Source of the DNA: Ischnura elegans
Lineage: Eukaryota > Arthropoda > Insecta > Odonata > Coenagrionidae
Assembly (NCBI RefSeq): GCF_921293095.1
Contig: NC_060254.1
Coordinates: forward strand, 7,502,001-7,566,000
DNA length: 64,000 bases
Reading direction: 5' to 3'
The notes beneath the pieces were generated by a model, which was given only the letters and a program-made list of their open reading frames with translations, was not told the DNA's origin and ran no database searches. Position 1 is the first letter of the stretch. Every line of letters starts with the position of its first letter. Positions 59,583-64,000 of the stretch are shown one piece after another. The position numbers and the translations under genes are program-made.

Positions 59583-59891
59583 TATGGCGAAGCGAAAATC
59601 ATCGCAAAGGAAAAGAGGTATTATCCCAGGCTGATAAGAGAGGCAATAGAGATCATCAAAGCGCCTAAAAATTTCAACAGAGAAGACGGATACAACATAA
59701 CCAACGCCTGCAAGAGAGTGTTTAGAAATGCAACCAATCTCGGCGCAGCAGCAAGAGTTACCGGTACACAACACCACGGCCGCGGGGAAGGAGAGCTATA
59801 TACACGCGGAAAAAACACTTCTGACAACGTAACGCGGCGAAAACCCGGAAAATGGATAGATCCACATAATTTTAACAATTTTCGTAATTGA
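59583..59891 (+). pseudogene. Penelope-like element C-terminal fragment
   Basis: An uninterrupted frame reads YGEAKIIAKEKRYYPRLIRE, then AIEIIKAPKNFNREDGYNIT, to a stop at 59889-59891. The RYYPRLIREAIEI...NFNREDG pattern is the region after the GIY-YIG domain in Penelope-like elements. It lies just outside the right end of copy B, with no upstream domain. Frames on the opposite strand here are shadows. Confidence 0.75.
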
Positions 59892-59986
59892 AAAAACATC
59901 ATTTGTTAAAGAAATATTTAGTAAATTCACGATTTTTAAATATTTCGTTTTCTTTTATGAAGGAAAATAATAGTGTTTTTATATTT

Positions 59987-60042
59987 CGGGGGTGGGGGGG
60001 GGGTTCGGAGCCCCCGGGCCTCCTCCCCCGGCTACGCCAATG
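59987..60042. mobile_element. Solitary hAT-like end
   Basis: G/C runs end in ccccggctacgccaatg, the complement of a cattggcgtagccgggg terminal repeat typical of hAT MITEs. No matching opposite end was identified upstream. Confidence 0.4.
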
Positions 60043-60252
60043 GAGTGGGTCGCACTAGATATTAATCGTAGGAGGGGGTACGTTCGTATTTATCACGCTC
60101 CGCTGTACCCACTGCAATTTTAAGGCATTGTTCACAGAAAATTGAATATTAGACTAATTATGGATCAGTAAAACCATTGACTTATTCTTTCAATCATAGA
60201 GTAATTAACCGCGCATTAATTCTGAATTTGATTTTAGAGGACTTAAGAGCAT

Positions 60253-60449
60253 CAGGGGCGGACCCAGGATTTCTTTCTGGGGAGGCACAAGGATACCCCT
60301 TAATACAAAACGAACGCAATTATAATGGGACCGCATTAAAAATCTTGATTATTTTTTATGGGTCTGGGGGGGCGCGTGCCCCCATGATCCCCCCTAGATC
60401 CTCCTCCCCCCGCGTGCCCCCATGACCCCCCCCCCTAGATCCGCCTATG
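60253..60449. mobile_element. hAT-like element, 197 bp
   Basis: Ends are caggggcggacccagga and tagatccgcctatg. The flanking 8-mers aagagcat (60245-60252) and aagatcat (60450-60457) differ at one base. The interior shares cgaacgcaattataatggga with the insertion at 41093-41290, in reverse orientation. Non-autonomous. Confidence 0.85.
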
Positions 60450-60807
60450 AAGATCATTAAGATCTTTTTCACTAAATGGATACAACTATCTGACAGCCCA
60501 CCACCTAAATTTAAGAGTTTTAGCGTATATCAATTCATGACTTTGCTAAACAGAGTTACAGAATTTTAAGTTGATATGAACCAAAGCGTTGGACGTCGCA
60601 ACGTATCTTCTTTGATAATTTCGTTCCGTTGCTATTTCAATGTAGCTAGGAGATTAAGCAGGGACGAATAGCAAAATATTCCGTGCGAATCCATAGCAAC
60701 TGGTAGAAAACATTTAATAACAATATATCTAATAAATGTCTCCTTCAATTTTGTGGACGACTTGTAAACAATTGGTGGGTGTGGATGCGTGTTGATATCT
60801 ACCCTGC

Positions 60808-61088
60808 CAGCCGGGGGCGCAGCCAGGACGGTGTGTTGGGTTGGGGGGTGCGACCCGGGGGCTAAGAGGGGTTGAACCCCCTCTGGAGAAAATGTGAGCA
60901 TTTTTATCTTTAGAAAGCATGCAATTTCATGCAATTTTGACTCTTAAAAAAATAATTGATGAACCGTCGGGAAGCTGTTTCGCTAAAACATATTGGTGAA
61001 GTCGTATGAACTTGTTCTATAGGTTAGTATTTATCTGCTAAAATCAATTGATTTGGAGGGGGCACGCTACCCCCATGGTTACGCCGCG
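60808..61088. mobile_element. Probable degenerate hAT-like element
   Basis: The left end cagccgggggcgcagccagg and the right end cccatggttacgccgcg form weak inverted ends. It lies against a CR1-like tail fragment (61089-61125), as if inserted in it. No target duplication is visible. Confidence 0.35.
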
Positions 61089-61125
61089 GATGCGAGCCAC
61101 CTCTATGGTGTTTGGCAGGGGGAAA
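61089..61125 (-). mobile_element. CR1-like LINE 3' tail fragment
   Basis: On the minus strand ccccctgccaaacaccatag followed by aggtggctcgca matches the conserved tails at 26445, 23405 and 59090. Confidence 0.65.
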
Positions 61126-61129
61126 TACT

Positions 61130-62640
61130 TCCTAATAATTATATGATATGGCCGCTTACTCCATGTATGTATTCAATCGAAAGGCGGTAGATAAAATCGA
61201 CTGAGAACTCAGAGTAAGGATTGTTAGTGGGAGGCTGAGAAACACTACTTTGGTCCCAGAATGCCTTAATGGTAGGTAATGTGGTATTGTGTCACGTAAT
61301 TCCACACGATTAGCGGAATGGTACAATAATTGTTGTGAGTTTAGGTGAGCAGAGAAATTATTCAAGGTAAGCTTAGTGGCCTTTCTTTGGTGGGCCAGGT
61401 TAAATATATTTTAATATATTTAATTTCATTTTGATTCGTGGCCAATTTTTTCCTCCGGACGATTCATTGATGTTATCTTTTCTATCTAGTTATCCTTAGT
61501 TATCCGCCCTTAGCTAATCCTTACTCTATGAAGGAAAGGCAGCTTATTTATAGCGGTTCATCACCAATAACAAAATGATTAAAACAAAATAAGAAATTGA
61601 ATTATTAGCTGGCGCAAATTGCAATTACATTAGGGAAATAAAATCTGCAGTTGTATCACTTAGAAAAATACGTTATTTTCGGATGTATTCGTTTGTATGT
61701 AAAAACGTAGCAACGTGAAGGTAAATAATTCGAAATACACTCCAGTGTGATAAATTATGCAAATGTAATCGTTTTCTCACAAGAAACTGAATAGGTATAA
61801 AGATGATAAGTAGTACTAAAAGATGAAATTTATCGTCACTTGCCCGTTCCATTGATTTTTCCTTGAATTTTCATTGGCCACTTGACCGTTTCCAAGACAA
61901 TGAAGCCAAATCCTAAGATTCGAGCATTGCTATTCCTCTTCTGTAACTCTCCTTCTAACACCAAAATCTTCGCCATGTAACACAATCACTACGAGATGCC
62001 TCTTCGCATATACTATCGAACACACTTAACACTGTGTCACACGCTGACCCAGTGATTTCGAAATAGTTTTTTTTTCTTACTCCACATAGACCACCGCACT
62101 TCTTCACAATGCATAACAAACAATTTGGGAATATTACTTCACAAGACGGAAAAGGCACACCACTCAGAAATTCCACGCTCTCATCACATGGTTAGGCATC
62201 CAGCAAATGAACATATTCCGAGTGGTTCCGTACCGACGCGAAATTTTCTCCGCCCTCAACTCTGAATTGCGTCACGCCGAAGGCCCAAAAACACGACCTC
62301 TTCTTGCGATTAGTACAGTTCAAACTTTCCTAGTTCGACCGCTATAGAGTAAATACGACCAGTTGAGCGGAAGTGATGCATCGTGTTATCCAGACGTGTG
62401 AATGCCCGCGATTATTCATGACAGCGTCGTACGGAATCCGGAGAAATTCTTCCCTTCGAGAGCATTGCCAAATGTGGTATTAAGCCCAGGGGTATTAAGA
62501 GGTATAAAAGCCCAGCACTCTGTGCGGATTACGATCAAGTCGAGTCAAAATTTAAAGTATACGGCGTGACGAGGACTCATAAATCTATACCATAGAATTG
62601 CGATCCAAAGCTGAAGCATTGCCGACCACGTGATGTACTT
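61130..62640. other. AT-rich sequence, no gene recognised
   Basis: Short frames only; no exon pair or element end was supported. Confidence 0.4.
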
Positions 62641-62901
62641 ACCTAGTTATCACCATGCGTCGGAAGGACCTCGGTCCATTTAATACGGGGAAAGCATATC
62701 CGAAGTCTAAATGTATGAACGCGAGAATGAACGCCAAAACGCACCGTGTAACCGCCCAACTTGTGCGAATCCATGCACAGAAAATAGAACCTGTTCTAAT
62801 TTGGTTCATGCATTCGTACATATTCCGTTCCGGTCCACTAAAATCATTCACGCAATCGTACATTAACTTGTACGTGTTAATCAACCGTGTAAACAGGCCT
62901 T
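62640..62901. repeat. Possible interspersed repeat, open on both strands
   Basis: About 81 codons are open on each strand over the same bases, which points to a repeat rather than a gene. The right side ends accgtgtaaacaggcctta. On the minus strand gtacgattgcgtgaatga and gtacgaatgcatgaacc form an internal direct repeat. The left end was not defined. Confidence 0.4.
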
Positions 62902-63391
62902 AATATAAGGGGCACGTATATTACAAATTAAAGGATTCTACATTCAGCTGCCACTCACCGCGCATATAAACGATCATACGAAGGAGATCTGTCTAATTTC
63001 AGACATTATCTATAAAGTCAGATATTATCTAATTTCACGGGGAAATTAGGTGATATTAAGGCTGTTAACCGAATGTGCTAAGTATATGAATGATATGCGA
63101 ATTGTTTTATACGACAGAGGAACAACGATAAACGCCTTAGAGGTAGCTGTTTTCTGTAAATATCATTAACAAGTAAGTTTTATAGTTCACTAAACATGCC
63201 TAATTCACACTCGTGTACCAATAAATACATCAAACGAGCGAAGTACTAGAACACTAAATATGTAACTAGCGAAATCGATACGACTCAGCTCTCACTAGGT
63301 AAAAATTCATGATGAATGAATTAAATACAACCGTTGTAAACTTTCACAGATATTTATTAGATAACTCATAAAAATCAGTGAAAAGTTACAA

Positions 63392-63790
63392 AGGGGGCAT
63401 CCATCAATTACGTGAGGCGTTTAGGTGGGGCAGGAGGGGGTCAAGTCTCACCCAATCTCACGTGGAGCAAATATCACGTAAATCTTTTCCACAAGAAACA
63501 GTGTAAAATGTTATTCCAGACTACGATCTTAGCCATCTTAAAAACATACTAGTCTTATCTGATCTGAAATAAAAATAATTAGACAAATTATTTTTTTCCT
63601 AAATCCAGCGCAATTTAATCATAAAAGTATTATATATTAAAGTATTTGTGCTGAAAATGCACATTTTGAGCAATCACGCGTGAAATTAGAGGGAGGGGGT
63701 GGAGGCAAATCTCACGATATCTCGCTAAAGGGGAAAAGAGGATCCAAAAATCGTCAAAATCACCCAATCACGTAATTAATGGACGCCTTC
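63392..63790. mobile_element. MITE-like element with catccatcaattacgtgag ends
   Basis: The left end gggggcatccatcaattacg and the right end cacgtaattaatggacgcct are imperfect inverted repeats about 400 bp apart. No coding frame. Flanking duplication not established. Confidence 0.65.
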
Positions 63791-63904
63791 TTCGGTTGTC
63801 TTATTTCATTCACCCAGCAACTCGCTACTAAATCCCAGATATGAAGATCGACGGCAATCACTTGGTATTAAAACTACTCCGTAATGTTTTGCAACACAAC
63901 GCTG

Positions 63905-64000
63905 CAAGAGCTACACAATAGGGTAGTTTCCTTCATCAAAGAAAACGAAAGGCATTGATTGCGATTCGTTACCCACCATTAGTGTATTCAAAATATGAAA
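63905..64000. mobile_element. Left end of another 1383-2093-type element, cut by the window
   Basis: From atagggtagtttccttcatc at 63919 onward the text follows 1414-1493 almost base for base. The outer repeat is diverged (caagagctacac). The rest lies beyond the window. Confidence 0.8.

Noticed and set aside
59511-59902. Minus-strand frames of 88 and 93 codons
   Set aside because: Antisense to the Penelope-like C-terminal frame at 59583-59891.
62639-62903. Overlapping 81-82-codon frames on opposite strands
   Set aside because: Open on both strands over the same bases with internal repeats, more like an interspersed repeat than a gene.
1-64000. CRISPR arrays, prokaryotic-type operons or defence systems
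   Set aside because: No regularly spaced identical repeats, no ribosome-binding-site-led gene strings and no such protein motifs; the window reads as eukaryotic repeat-rich DNA.

Overview
The window looks like a repeat-rich stretch of an animal genome, most probably an arthropod or other invertebrate. It is AT-rich, has no long open reading frames, shows spliceosomal-type exon boundaries, and is dense in relics of LINE, Copia, Penelope-like and hAT/Tc1-type elements. No prokaryotic operon, CRISPR array, rRNA or convincing intact tRNA gene is visible. All calls come from reading the sequence; nothing was searched against a database.

The dominant structure is a direct segmental duplication. 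Copy A (about 2965-24365) and copy B (about 35258-59516) carry the same features in the same order, separated by a unique spacer of about 10.9 kb (24366-35257). Order in each copy: a minus-strand group of exon-like units; a 5'-truncated LINE; an inverted-repeat element; a Copia pol relic joined to a Penelope-like relic; an older LINE relic; a pair of exon-bearing units diverging from one promoter-like segment rich in CCAAT, CRE, E-box and heat-shock motifs; further minus-strand exon candidates; and a CR1-like 3' tail. The copies differ by large indels. B holds a 1.5 kb TA-flanked transposon for which A gives the empty site, and a 1.08 kb LINE segment missing from A. A holds a 0.53 kb Penelope-like fragment missing from B. 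About 1.27 kb of B replaces about 0.28 kb of A.

The flanks and spacer hold non-autonomous elements: a 711 bp element with 9 bp target duplications (1383-2093), several hAT-like elements (2493, 28308, 29687, 60253), a CR1-like pol end (25795-26489), a LINE C-terminal scrap (32838), an array with nuclear-receptor-like DR1 sites (about 34198-34870), and inverted-repeat elements near 63 kb.

No annotated protein family beyond transposon proteins was recognised with confidence. The most gene-like material is the divergent exon pair near 18.6/19.2 kb and its copy near 53.5/54.1 kb, where splice sites and reading frames are kept in both copies. Their products are unknown.
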